DNA of 48,762 nt from Desulfobacterales bacterium (GTDB lineage Bacteria > Desulfobacterota > Desulfobacteria > Desulfobacterales > JAHEIW01), in the NCBI GenBank assembly GCA_030066985.1, contig JASJAN010000041.1, forward strand, positions 1 through 48,762. The letters are read 5' to 3'. Positions 16,244-24,338 of the stretch are shown here, piece by piece. The notes under the pieces are model-generated. The model did no database searches, was not told the DNA's origin, and worked only from the letters and a program-made list of their open reading frames with translations. How positions within the stretch are numbered: position 1 is the first letter of the stretch; each line of letters starts with the position of its first letter. Made by a program: the position numbers and the translations under genes.

Positions 16244-17206
16244 ATGCAAAGCAAGCAAAAAGGTTCAGGGCATAAAATGACGGATTCTAAAACTCAGATC
16301 AAGGAGATAGTGAAAGAGATTGAATTGGATGCCTGCTCAGCGACAATTGACAAACGACTTCGGAAAATCTTGAAAGTTCTCAAAAAAAAAGAAAAAAATG
16401 AAATTCTCGAGGCCGTATTGGTAAAATATTATAACGCAGAGGAGTTAAAACCCTACCAGGCGGAATTGATCAAAATGCAGCGCCATCTGGAGAGAACCGG
16501 AAAGAAAATGGTGATCCTTTTTGATGGCCGGGATGCCTCCGGCAAAGGCGGCACCATTCGCCGCGTGACCCGCTACATGAATGAGAAAAGATATCATGCG
16601 GTGGCGCTGGGTAAACCCAATGAATATCAAAAAACAGAATTGCATATCAAACGCTATATCGAGCATTTCCCGCATGCCGGAGAAGTCGTATTGTTTGACA
16701 GAAGCTGGTACAATCGCGCCCTGGTTGAGCCGGTGATGGGGTTTTGCACGGATAAGCAATATAAGCGTTTTTTAAAAAAAGTGAACACCTACGAACAAAA
16801 TTTTTTAGAAGATGAAGGCCGAACCATACTGGTAAAACTTTATTTTTCAGTCAGCAAAGAAGAGCAAGCGCGACGCTTTGAGCGTCGCAAAAATGATCCC
16901 TTAAGACAATGGAAGCTGTCGGAAGTGGACTTGCAGGCCCAGGAACTGTGGGATGAATTTACAGAAAAAAAATTCATGCTTTTAAAAAGGACACATACTA
17001 AAGAGTCGCCCTGGCATGTTATTCGATCCGATGATAAGCATCTTGCCCGACGCGAATCCATGAAGGTTATTCTCAATGCGGTGCGCTACAGAGGCAGGAA
17101 ACGAAAGCTGAATTTTAGCCCGGATCCAAAGATTGTTATCCCCGGTGACAAAGAATTTAAACTGATGAAAGAACAGCGTAAAAAATTTGGCAAATCACTG
17201 GTGTGA
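16244..17206 (+). CDS. ppk2: Polyphosphate kinase 2 family protein (first copy)
   Basis: The 320-residue protein carries the PPK2 Walker A FDGRDASGKGGTIRRVTRYM and the lid/Walker B region VVLFDRSWYNRALVEPVMGF, then QARRFERRKNDPLRQWKLS. PPK2 enzymes use polyphosphate to phosphorylate nucleoside mono- or diphosphates, or run in reverse. An N-terminal extension of about 70 residues (charged, helical) precedes the core. ATG at 16244 and ATG at 16277 are both possible; the first has GGGAG about a dozen bases upstream. It lies between ppx and a second ppk2 gene, likely in one operon. Which nucleotide it prefers cannot be read from sequence alone. Confidence 0.92.
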   Translation: MQSKQKGSGHKMTDSKTQIKEIVKEIELDACSATIDKRLRKILKVLKKKEKNEILEAVLVKYYNAEELKPYQAELIKMQRHLERTGKKMVILFDGRDASGKGGTIRRVTRYMNEKRYHAVALGKPNEYQKTELHIKRYIEHFPHAGEVVLFDRSWYNRALVEPVMGFCTDKQYKRFLKKVNTYEQNFLEDEGRTILVKLYFSVSKEEQARRFERRKNDPLRQWKLSEVDLQAQELWDEFTEKKFMLLKRTHTKESPWHVIRSDDKHLARRESMKVILNAVRYRGRKRKLNFSPDPKIVIPGDKEFKLMKEQRKKFGKSLV

Positions 17207-17253
17207 CCTCTGAGCTGCATACGCACGCTTACGATTTAGAAGGGGGGAGAAGC

Positions 17254-18093
17254 ATGGCCAAGAAAAAATCCAAATCCAAAAATAAGCCGAAAAATAAGCC
17301 TGATAAGTCTGAAGGCAAGCTTTCAAGGAAGGCGTATGAAAAGGAACTTGCCAAGCTGCATGCCGAGCTGGTCAAGCTGCAATTGTACGTCAAAGAGAAG
17401 GGGCTTAAGATCATTGTCGTCTTTGAGGGGCGCGACGCTGCCGGCAAAGGGGGCGTGATCAAACGGATTACTGAAAGAGTCAGCCCCCGCGTGTTCCGGG
17501 TGGAGGCCCTGCCAGCCCCCACCGATCGCGAGAAAACCCAGATGTATGTCCAGCGCTATATCAGCCGTTTTCCAGCCGCCGGCGAAATCGTGCTGTTTGA
17601 CCGCAGCTGGTATAACCGCGCCGGTGTCGAGCGTGTCATGAATTTTTGCACCAAAGATGAGTATGAAGATTTTCTAGAGAAGGCACCGATCTTTGAACGC
17701 TGGATGGTTGAATCCGGCATTCAGCTGATCAAATACTGGTTTGACATCAGCAAAGAGGAGCAGGAGCGCCGTTTCCGCGCCCGTATCGAAGATCCACGAA
17801 AGGTTTGGAAGCTCAGCCCCATGGATGTGGAGTCATTCAAGCGCTGGTATGATTATTCGCGTGCGCGTGACAATATGCTGGCCGCCACAGACACAGGCTG
17901 GGCACCGTGGCATATCGTGCGCGCAGATAACAAAAGACGTGCCCGGCTCAACTGCATTACGCATTTGCTGAGCCTGATTCCGTACAAGAAATTATCCCGC
18001 AAGAAGGTTGATCTCGGCAAACGCAGCAATAAAGGAAAGTACGACGATCAGGCCTCTATTGCCCAGCACAGCTTTGTTCCTGATGTATATTGA
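17254..18093 (+). CDS. ppk2: Polyphosphate kinase 2 family protein (second copy)
   Basis: The start is taken at the ATG at 17254, preceded by AAGGGGGGAGAAGC. The first 30 residues are almost only Lys, Ser, Asn and Pro, an unusual basic tail that might bind polyphosphate. The core has FEGRDAAGKGGVIKRITERV (Walker A), ALPAPTDREKTQMYVQRYI, IVLFDRSWYNRAGVERVMNF and WAPWHIVRADNKRRARLN, typical of a single-domain PPK2 of about 280 residues. It is divergent in sequence from the copy 47 bases upstream, so the pair is probably an old duplication with distinct substrates rather than a recent repeat. Confidence 0.93.
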   Translation: MAKKKSKSKNKPKNKPDKSEGKLSRKAYEKELAKLHAELVKLQLYVKEKGLKIIVVFEGRDAAGKGGVIKRITERVSPRVFRVEALPAPTDREKTQMYVQRYISRFPAAGEIVLFDRSWYNRAGVERVMNFCTKDEYEDFLEKAPIFERWMVESGIQLIKYWFDISKEEQERRFRARIEDPRKVWKLSPMDVESFKRWYDYSRARDNMLAATDTGWAPWHIVRADNKRRARLNCITHLLSLIPYKKLSRKKVDLGKRSNKGKYDDQASIAQHSFVPDVY

Positions 18094-18175
18094 GGCTTGA
18101 TGGGCAAGCGCCATTCACAGCAGGATGATCAACGGTAACTGATGTGTCAACCGATGGGCCTGCTGTTAAAACATT

Positions 18176-18646
18176 TCATTCTGGCGCACTGCTTTGGCCG
18201 TTGGCGGGGTGGGAGCTGATTTTCGGTATGACAAATTCCATCTCACCTAAAATATCGCCAAGGCCCTTGTGTTTGACCGTTGCACGGGCATCATCGATGC
18301 TGCGCCACACCCTTTCGCGAAAATATTCTTCCGGCCAGTGGTCCAATAAGTGGGTGACCGCCATTAGAAAAACTTCCACCTCGCAGGTTCCCCCCCATTT
18401 ATGATATTGATAGCGACCCACACTGATTCCATGCAGCTCACCCTCAATGCCAGCTTCCTCGTAAGCTTCCTGAACAGCCGATTCCGCCGCTGACATCCCA
18501 TCTTCAATGAGGCCCTTGGGTATGGTCCAGTGCTTGCGGCTGTTGGTGGTAATCAGCAAAATCTCAATCTCTCCGTTTGTCAATCGAAACGGGATGACAC
18601 CGGATTGGGGATAATGCATGGATGGATCAACAGCTTCAATGCTCAT
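18176..18646 (-). CDS. NUDIX hydrolase with altered Nudix box
   Basis: The 156-residue protein has the fold and spacing of diphosphoinositol-polyphosphate/Ap4A-type NUDIX enzymes: SGVIPFR, WTIPKGLIEDG, then QEAYEEAGI. The Nudix box (about residues 45-67) differs from consensus at two places: Met where the first Glu is usual and Gln where the Arg of REUxEE is usual. The metal-binding EAYEE glutamates are kept. Members of this family cleave Ap4A, diphosphoinositols or polyphosphate, which fits the neighbouring genes. It is convergent with ppk2 and lies downstream of the CYTH gene, with a GC-rich hairpin in between. Confidence 0.85.
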   Translation of the reverse strand: MSIEAVDPSMHYPQSGVIPFRLTNGEIEILLITTNSRKHWTIPKGLIEDGMSAAESAVQEAYEEAGIEGELHGISVGRYQYHKWGGTCEVEVFLMAVTHLLDHWPEEYFRERVWRSIDDARATVKHKGLGDILGEMEFVIPKISSHPANGQSSAPE

Positions 18647-18702
18647 GTCAATGTCCTGCGAAGGCGGCGTGAAAAGCGGAAAATTTTAGGCATGCGTTTA
18701 CA

Positions 18703-18717
18703 TCCGCCTTCGGCGGA
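18703..18717. repeat. TCCGCCTTCGGCGGA hairpin repeat, copy 1
   Basis: A perfect palindromic stem (TCCGCC/GGCGGA) with a stable TTC/TTCG-type loop. Identical 15-base copies occur at 27737-27751 and 44470-44484, always in non-coding DNA. Here it lies between the CYTH and NUDIX genes. Confidence 0.8.
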
Positions 18718-18764
18718 ATGATGATTCATGCAGCGATGTAATCAAAAACGGCCTGACACGTTGC

Positions 18765-19238
18765 TCATGCTTTGGTTGCTTTCGGCAAACCGTGAAGCGC
18801 CAGTTGCCGATTTTTATAGTGCCTGTCTTCGGTCACCTCATTTCCAAACCAATCTGGCGGCATGAAGGTATTGCTTTGTTCAACGCTATCAAATTCAACT
18901 TCAACCAACTGCAGTCCTTTTAACGGTTCGCCAAAGATATCGACCTCACAGATGAGATCACCGAGGGGCAATTTATACCGAACCTTCTGGATTCGGCGGC
19001 TTTCAGTCAGTGGCCACAACGATTTAAATTGGTCGCGTGTCAACTCAATTTCATATTCCTGCCGAACCAGACCGGAGCCCTGTTTGATGGTTTGATAAAA
19101 AGAACCGTCTTTCTGCCGGAACCGCAACTCAAAGTCGCTGTCTTCAATTGCAACATACCCTTGTCGAATCGAGATCCCAACAACCGAATCCAATTCGGGC
19201 GGAAGTTCTGTGACTAAAAATTTCCGTTCTATTTCCAT
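18765..19238 (-). CDS. CYTH-domain protein (inorganic triphosphatase type)
   Basis: The 157-residue product begins MEIERKFLV, the ExExK signature of CYTH proteins (E2, E4, K6). It continues with paired basic and acidic beta strands of the triphosphate tunnel: IRQGYVAI, ELRFRQKDGSFYQTIKQGSG, RQEYEIELT, KVRYKLP, CEVDIFG and LVEVEFDS. Small stand-alone CYTH enzymes usually hydrolyse tripolyphosphate. Its presence beside PPK, PPX and CHAD genes fits a polyphosphate island. It is followed by the NUDIX gene on the same strand. Confidence 0.9.
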   Translation of the reverse strand: MEIERKFLVTELPPELDSVVGISIRQGYVAIEDSDFELRFRQKDGSFYQTIKQGSGLVRQEYEIELTRDQFKSLWPLTESRRIQKVRYKLPLGDLICEVDIFGEPLKGLQLVEVEFDSVEQSNTFMPPDWFGNEVTEDRHYKNRQLALHGLPKATKA

Positions 19239-19632
19239 ATTTCTCCATCTGCGAATTATATCGTTTATTCAACTAGAGTATATGAATTCTATTGATAAAT
19301 GCAAATGCTGTAGATCATCATGTTCCTCCTCTGGAAAATGATCACTTCGGTGTCCGGTATTTGGTAAGATCCCCTGATCTATGCCCCAACATTTGAACAG
19401 GCAGGATAAACGATCAAAAATTCAAGAATGCTAAAGATGTCCAGAACTATTTTCGGTTTTTACCTAATTTCTGGACCTGGAAAATAATAATAGTTATTGT
19501 TAGAATTTTGTTAGCAAACACATTAAAATTTAACAATTTCCAGGGCCGACAGAAAAATCATTCTGAAAAAATTGATGGGTCGTAAAGCGGGCTGGATTAA
19601 TAACAAAGACGGGATTTTAAAAGATTAAGCGC
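19239..19632. other. Intergenic region
   Basis: About 390 bases, AT-rich on the right side. An eight-base inverted repeat GTCCAGAA / TTCTGGAC (about 19439-19475) is the only structure seen. It has no T-run and its meaning is unclear. Confidence 0.45.
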
Positions 19633-20013
19633 TTAGAGATTTTCGATTTTCCACTTGGTAATGGCTTCGTTTAGGCTTTTGACCAGATTTTCGATTTCTT
19701 CGATGGTGTTCAAGGCAGCGACTCTCAAATTGACGCGCAGCTCATTTTCATAGCGTCTCTTTTGCCGTTCGACTTCATCATCAACCTGCTCTTTACTCCA
19801 AGTGAGATGGGATTTCATAATTTTGCGACGGGTCATAAACTCATCGAAAGAATGTTCAAAGTCACGGTCTAAAACCGAGATCATTTCATCGTAAGAAGGG
19901 ATTTCATAGGTGCCCGCCAGGATTTGTTCCAGCGATTCCCTAACCATCTGGCGCGCACAGGTCTTGGCGTCAGATACGTAAAGCGGTGTTCTTTCTTTAT
20001 GAAGTGTTTTCAT
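19633..20013 (-). CDS. Hypothetical helical protein, 126 aa
   Basis: The family is not recognised. The protein is soluble, highly charged and probably mostly alpha-helical; the C-terminal half (WSKEQVDDEVERQKRRYENELRVNLRVAALNTIEEIENLVKSLNEA) could form a coiled coil. Two features near the N-terminus are a Cys in the segment SDAKTCARQMV and an acidic segment around MISVLDRDFEHSFDEF. The gene stands alone between the polyphosphate island and the small RNA candidate. Codon use and composition look like those of real genes nearby, and no alternative frame competes. Confidence 0.65.
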   Translation of the reverse strand: MKTLHKERTPLYVSDAKTCARQMVRESLEQILAGTYEIPSYDEMISVLDRDFEHSFDEFMTRRKIMKSHLTWSKEQVDDEVERQKRRYENELRVNLRVAALNTIEEIENLVKSLNEAITKWKIENL

Positions 20014-20330
20014 TTTTAAATATAAAGATAATCACTAAGGAGGCACTGTCTAATAATCATCCTGGCACCCAAACAGGATCTAGCTGCAAGCCGTGTCATG
20101 CGGGCCAAATTGGATCACATCAGCAATAAGTTGCCACCATGGATTAAAGCGCTTCTTGCTGCGATTCTCAAGTTAAATCGATCGATAGTTGCCTGCGAAT
20201 ATACACCATTTCGTCAAATTTAGGGAGTATATTTCAATATTTAGCAAGCTCAAAGCTATAAACTGCGAATAGTAAAGCTTTTTGCCTTATTTTGCCGCAA
20301 TCCGGTACCATAAAAAAATGAAAAAAAAGC
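20014..20330. other. Intergenic region upstream of the small RNA candidate
   Basis: No convincing gene. The open frame on the minus strand between 20256 and 20528 crosses the promoter and terminator of the small RNA candidate and has no ribosome binding site, so I treat it as spurious. Confidence 0.45.
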
Positions 20331-20360
20331 TTGACATGCCACAATGTAGTAGTCTATAAA
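20331..20360 (+). promoter_or_regulatory. Strong sigma-70 promoter of the small RNA candidate
   Basis: TTGACA (20331-20336) and TATAAA (20355-20360) are 18 bases apart. The -35 box is perfect and the -10 box is off by one. Transcription would start near 20367. No open frame follows directly. Confidence 0.7.
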
Positions 20361-20366
20361 TAACCT

Positions 20367-20449
20367 ACCCCACAGATCTATGCTTCTAATGCATACCTCT
20401 ATGTCCTCCTCATCTGGCGACTCATATCCCCATGAGTCGCCATTTTTTT
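20367..20449 (+). ncRNA. Candidate small RNA, about 83 nt
   Basis: The segment runs from the predicted start of a strong promoter to a strong terminator: stem TGGCGACTCAT (20415-20425) and ATGAGTCGCCA (20432-20442), then seven T. The part before the terminator is mostly unstructured and contains GTCCTCCTCAT, an anti-Shine-Dalgarno CCUCCU run typical of small RNAs that block translation starts. No coding frame with a ribosome binding site lies inside. The next gene, pal, starts 170 bases later and has its own promoter candidate, so the unit seems independent. It could instead be an attenuator of pal. Confidence 0.55.
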
Positions 20450-20538
20450 GTGCCTTCGCCTTCTGTTCGCCCTGCCTGGCATCATGATGTGGATCGTCCA
20501 ACCAGCCGCTGAGACATACGAATGCCAATGGGCTTATT

Positions 20539-20567
20539 TTGACAATTCGACCGCTTTGAGATATGTA
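20539..20567 (+). promoter_or_regulatory. Possible pal promoter
   Basis: TTGACA (20539-20544) is followed after 17 bases by TATGTA (20562-20567). The -35 box is perfect and the -10 box is poor. It lies 60 bases before the pal start codon. Confidence 0.4.
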
Positions 20568-20622
20568 TGGGTTGTAAAAAAAGTCCCGTTATGCCGTGAA
20601 CCCTTTATAAAAGGAGGAAAGA

Positions 20623-21198
20623 ATGAATCACAAAAGGTGGGCACTTCTGGTCTTCTTGCTGGTCATTTTCGTGGCCTTTTTAGCGCCTTCGTGTGCTAAA
20701 AAAGAATTAAAAACTGAACCCACGATGTCTGAGGAAGAAGCCCGCAGGCAAGCAGAAGAGGAGGCTAGAAGACGGGAACAGGAGCGTCAGGCGGCCATAA
20801 AAGAAGAGGCCCTTAAAGAAGAGGCCTTCCGTGCCGAAGGCGAAAGAATCCAAACCGCGAGGGAAAGATTCGAAAACGAGGACGTTCTTTTTGAATTTGA
20901 CAGCGCCAGCTTAACAGCGGAAGCTCAGGAAATTTTGCGTGAAAAAGCGGAATGGCTCAGAGACAACCCGAGTGCGCGGGTAATCATCGAAGGCCACTGC
21001 GATGAACGCGGTACCAATGAATATAACCTGGCATTGGGCGACAGGCGCGCATACAGCTCCAAGGCCTTCCTGACAGACCTGGGCATTGAAGACTCGCGCT
21101 TAACCACAATCAGTTATGGCGAAGAGCAGCCGATTGCTGCAGGTTCAACAGAAGACGCTTGGGCCAAAAACAGGCGCGCTCATTTTGTGATCAAGTAA
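20623..21198 (+). CDS. pal: Peptidoglycan-associated lipoprotein
   Basis: The 191-residue protein anchors the outer membrane to peptidoglycan. A basic start and hydrophobic stretch (residues 4-22) lead to a lipobox-like APSC, so Cys24 would be lipidated. A long charged helical linker rich in EEEARR (about 38-75) follows, then an OmpA-type domain: [42 protein letters not shown] and ISYGEEQP. The [12 protein letters not shown] segment is the Pal hallmark. AAAGGAGG precedes the ATG. The usual tolB-tolQR genes are not next to it, and the coiled-coil-like linker is longer than in E. coli Pal. Confidence 0.93.
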   Translation: MNHKRWALLVFLLVIFVAFLAPSCAKKELKTEPTMSEEEARRQAEEEARRREQERQAAIKEEALKEEAFRAEGERIQTARERFENEDVLFEFDSASLTAEAQEILREKAEWLRDNPSARVIIEGHCDERGTNEYNLALGDRRAYSSKAFLTDLGIEDSRLTTISYGEEQPIAAGSTEDAWAKNRRAHFVIK

Positions 21199-21308
21199 GG
21201 TTTGCCGGTGCCTGCGAAAACAAATCTTTTACCAGGTCCACCGCTTTTCTCAATATCATTCGAAACGGATAAGACCCCCATCCCGTCTATCTTACTGCCG
21301 ACACACTT

Positions 21309-22412
21309 ATGACGGTTCGATCTCGGCGGGCAGGTCCTGCCAAACGCATAGCTGTTTTCATAACACCGCACGGTTTCGGACATGCCGCACGCGCAGCCGC
21401 TATCATGGAGGCGTTGACGGCCATCGCGCCTTCAATTCAGTTTGATATTTTTACCACCGTGCCACCATGGTTTTTTGCGCAAAGCAATTCTTTTGCATTC
21501 ACCTATCATGATCTGCTGGCGGATATTGGCCTGATTCAGAAAACACCCTTTCAGGCTGATTTGCCGGCTACCGTTCAACAATTGAGACAGCTCATGCCTT
21601 TTGACCCGGTCCAGATCAAGACTCTGGCCAAACAGCTGCGCCGGCTAAATTGCGCCGTGGTGATCTGTGATATCGCGGCCATGGGCATCCGGGTGGCCCA
21701 AAAGGCGGGGGTGCCCTCGATCCTGGTTGAAAATTTTACCTGGGACTGGCTCTATCAGGGATATGACGATAAAGGGCTAAATGAATTTAATCGATATTTG
21801 AAATCCATTTTTGCTGAAGCCGATGTCCATATTCAAACCCAGCCCGTCTGCAATGTCGCTGCAGCCCAATTGGAGGCCGCTCCGGTCAGTCGAAAAATTC
21901 AGATGTCTGGCGTCAGCATCCGCCGCAAGCTGGGAATATCACCAAACGACAGGGTCGTCATGATCACCGCCGGAGGAGTGACCAAAGACTATGGTTTTAT
22001 CGACAAGCTATCATCGGCGCCCGACATCCAATTTATTGTGCCCGGTGCGGCCGCTACAGAGATCATAAAAAAAAATCTGGTTCTGCTGCCGGAAAATTCA
22101 GATTATTTTCACCCTGATTTGATCAATGCGGTTGATGCGGTGGTTGGCAAGGTCGGTTACAGCACCATCGCGGAAATATATCAGACAGGGGTTCCGTTCG
22201 GATACGTTGCCCGGCCTGAAAACCGTGAAATGAAATCCCTGGTTGGTTTTATCGAAAACCATTTAGGCGGTATGCCTATCAAAGAATCTGATTTTCAGAA
22301 TGGTGCCTTTACCAAGGATCTGGCGGAGCTTCTACGGATACCGCGCGCCCGAAATAAAAAGCCCAACGGGGCCGATCAGATAGCCGGTTTTGTCGCCTCC
22401 TTGTTAAATTAA
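21309..22412 (+). CDS. GT-B-fold glycosyltransferase-like protein
   Basis: The 367-residue protein opens with VFITPHGFGHAARAAAIMEAL, the glycine/His-rich first loop of GT-B nucleotide-sugar transferases related to MurG and MGT proteins. The second half has RVVMITAGGVTKDYGF and AVVGKVGYSTIAEIYQTGVPFGYV, the pattern around the sugar-nucleotide site where the donor-binding E(I/A)xxxG-P is usual. No membrane segment or signal is seen. The acceptor is unknown. The closest kind I can name is the glycosyltransferase-like domain that accompanies sugar kinases. It starts 110 bases after pal and may be co-transcribed with uvsE, 30 bases downstream. Confidence 0.75.
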   Translation: MTVRSRRAGPAKRIAVFITPHGFGHAARAAAIMEALTAIAPSIQFDIFTTVPPWFFAQSNSFAFTYHDLLADIGLIQKTPFQADLPATVQQLRQLMPFDPVQIKTLAKQLRRLNCAVVICDIAAMGIRVAQKAGVPSILVENFTWDWLYQGYDDKGLNEFNRYLKSIFAEADVHIQTQPVCNVAAAQLEAAPVSRKIQMSGVSIRRKLGISPNDRVVMITAGGVTKDYGFIDKLSSAPDIQFIVPGAAATEIIKKNLVLLPENSDYFHPDLINAVDAVVGKVGYSTIAEIYQTGVPFGYVARPENREMKSLVGFIENHLGGMPIKESDFQNGAFTKDLAELLRIPRARNKKPNGADQIAGFVASLLN

Positions 22413-22442
22413 ATTTACAACACTTTAAAAAGGAAACCGCGC

Positions 22443-23366
22443 ATGCTGCGTTTGGGATTGTGCTGTCTTTTTCGTGAAGCACCCATTAAATTCAGACGGA
22501 CAACCGCCAAATACCTGGCAACAAAATCCCGTCAGCAACAAAAAGCATATCTGTCAGAAATATGCCTGCACAATGCAAATGCGCTGATGAACGCTTTGCA
22601 ATTTTGTCAACAAAATAGGATCGGCGGCTTTCGTGTCAACAGTCAAATTTTGCCGCTGAAAACCCACCCTGACCACCGATACGACCTGCAAGTGCTGCCC
22701 GATTATCAGCAAATCTTAAGGCAGTTTCGAAAATGTGGTGCGTTTAGCCGCAAGCACAACCTGCGTGTCACCTTTCACCCGGATCAGTTTATCTTGCTAT
22801 CATCGCCGGATTCAGGCGTTACCCAACGGTCTGTTGCCGATTTAACATACCAGGCAGAAGTGGCTTCTTGGATACAAGCAGATGTGCTCAACATTCATGC
22901 CGGAGGAGCTTACGGCGATAAGCCCCAAACCCTGCGTCGCCTGGCCCGCCGCATTGAAAAACTGCCAGAAAATGTCAAAACCCGTTTAACACTGGAAAAT
23001 GATGATCGCATATTTACTCCCGCTGATTTATTGCCGTTTTGCAAAGAGACCGGCATTCCATTCGTCTATGACGTGCATCATCACCGTTGCCTGCCCGATG
23101 GGATGGATGTAGAATCGGCCACCGAGCAAGCGCTGGAAACCTGGGATCGAGAACCGCTGTTTCATATTTCAAGCCCGTTGGGCGGCTGGAAAACCAATAA
23201 TCCCCGGCCACACCATGACTACATCAACATCAGAGATTTTCCTAAAAATTGGTTGGATTTGCGCATGACTGTTGAAGTTGAAGCCAAGGCCAAAGAACTG
23301 GCGGTTTTGAAATTAAGAAAAGATCTGCTCTGCAAACACCGTTGCACAGAGGCATTGAAAAAATGA
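22443..23366 (+). CDS. uvsE: UV DNA damage endonuclease
   Basis: The 307-residue protein matches UvdE/UvsE, a TIM-barrel, metal-dependent endonuclease that nicks DNA 5' of UV photoproducts. Seen motifs are LGLCCLF at the start, GGFRVNSQILPL, VTFHPDQFILLSS, VLNIHAGGAYGDK, LTLENDDRIF and FVYDVHHHRC, which supply the His, Glu and Asp ligands of the metal centre. AAAAGGAAA precedes the ATG. The stop codon overlaps the start of the next gene (ATGA), so the two are translationally coupled. Confidence 0.92.
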   Translation: MLRLGLCCLFREAPIKFRRTTAKYLATKSRQQQKAYLSEICLHNANALMNALQFCQQNRIGGFRVNSQILPLKTHPDHRYDLQVLPDYQQILRQFRKCGAFSRKHNLRVTFHPDQFILLSSPDSGVTQRSVADLTYQAEVASWIQADVLNIHAGGAYGDKPQTLRRLARRIEKLPENVKTRLTLENDDRIFTPADLLPFCKETGIPFVYDVHHHRCLPDGMDVESATEQALETWDREPLFHISSPLGGWKTNNPRPHHDYINIRDFPKNWLDLRMTVEVEAKAKELAVLKLRKDLLCKHRCTEALKK

Positions 23367-24184
23367 CGCTTCGCTATAATCCCCTAAATGTTTTTAAGGC
23401 CAGTACGACACCCGCCGGTTTATACGCCCGGCAAAAGTGGCTTAACGAAGAGCAGACGCTTCGATGGCAGAGCGATTTCGAGATGACCACGGCGCAGTTG
23501 ACAGAAGGCCAAGACAATAATGGGTCGTGGGGCGCTTCGGCGACCCTGACGACCCGGCAGCTGTTTGGGCTGCATTTAACCATCCGTCAACCCACACTGC
23601 AGATAAACAATGCCCTGGATTGGCTTTTGCAGCAGGCTGAGCGCCAGCTCCACCCGAACACCAGTCAAACCAAAGAATCAGTGCACATCAAAGTGCTCGA
23701 TCAGCTGCCATTTGTGGCCGGTCGCCGGGATGGTTTTTTACTGGGAGCCACTTTGTTTTTAGCGAGCATCTTCCACCGCCAAAATCATGCGCAAATCCTT
23801 TCGCTTTATCAATCGCTCAATGATGATGCCGAAAAAAATCAGCTTTTTTGGAGTGACCCGGCATGCTTTAACAATCTGTTCAGGGCATTTGTGGTTCATC
23901 CGGTTTATGCAACTGAAAGTGCCGTGCATGCGGCTGTTAAGCGGCTTGAAAGTCTACAGACGGCAGCGGGCGATTGGGGACCGCACTTGCCGTTTTTTCA
24001 GGTGGTCAATGCGCTGGCCCATCTTGAGATGCCACAGGTGGACTCGCAACTCGAGCGTGCCTTTCAATATTTGGTTCATTTACAGCGACCGGACGGGGCC
24101 TGGAGCACTGATCAACCGGAATGGCATACGTTTCTGGTGGTCCATGCTCTCAATAATAAAAATCAATTTATTGTTCAGCAATAG
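23363..24184 (+). CDS. Alpha/alpha-toroid (terpene cyclase/prenyltransferase-fold) protein
   Basis: The start is the ATG at 23363, inside the uvsE stop (ATGA). The 273-residue protein contains three QW-like motifs of the squalene-cyclase/prenyltransferase fold: EGQDNNGSWG near residue 50, QTAAGDWG near 200 and QRPDGAWS near 245. The repeats fit an alpha/alpha toroid, but the catalytic DxDD of cyclases is absent and the length is less than half of a cyclase. It is therefore a repeat-fold protein of unknown activity. Tight coupling with a DNA repair nuclease is unusual. Confidence 0.7.
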   Translation: MTLRYNPLNVFKASTTPAGLYARQKWLNEEQTLRWQSDFEMTTAQLTEGQDNNGSWGASATLTTRQLFGLHLTIRQPTLQINNALDWLLQQAERQLHPNTSQTKESVHIKVLDQLPFVAGRRDGFLLGATLFLASIFHRQNHAQILSLYQSLNDDAEKNQLFWSDPACFNNLFRAFVVHPVYATESAVHAAVKRLESLQTAAGDWGPHLPFFQVVNALAHLEMPQVDSQLERAFQYLVHLQRPDGAWSTDQPEWHTFLVVHALNNKNQFIVQQ

Positions 24185-24338
24185 TTGCGATGGTCTGGCT
24201 GTTCGCTTGACAAGCTTTGGATTTCCTGCCAAATGTAACATTGTGGCAGGCGCTGAATCTATATGTTAGCGTTCTGAAAATAATCTTGACCACCGAGAAA
24301 AGGAAAAATAGCTGTATTTGCGAAAAGGAGCCCCCCGC

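Noticed and set aside
20256-20528. A 90-residue gene on the minus strand
   Set aside because: It crosses the promoter and terminator of the small RNA candidate, has no ribosome binding site and no protein-like pattern.
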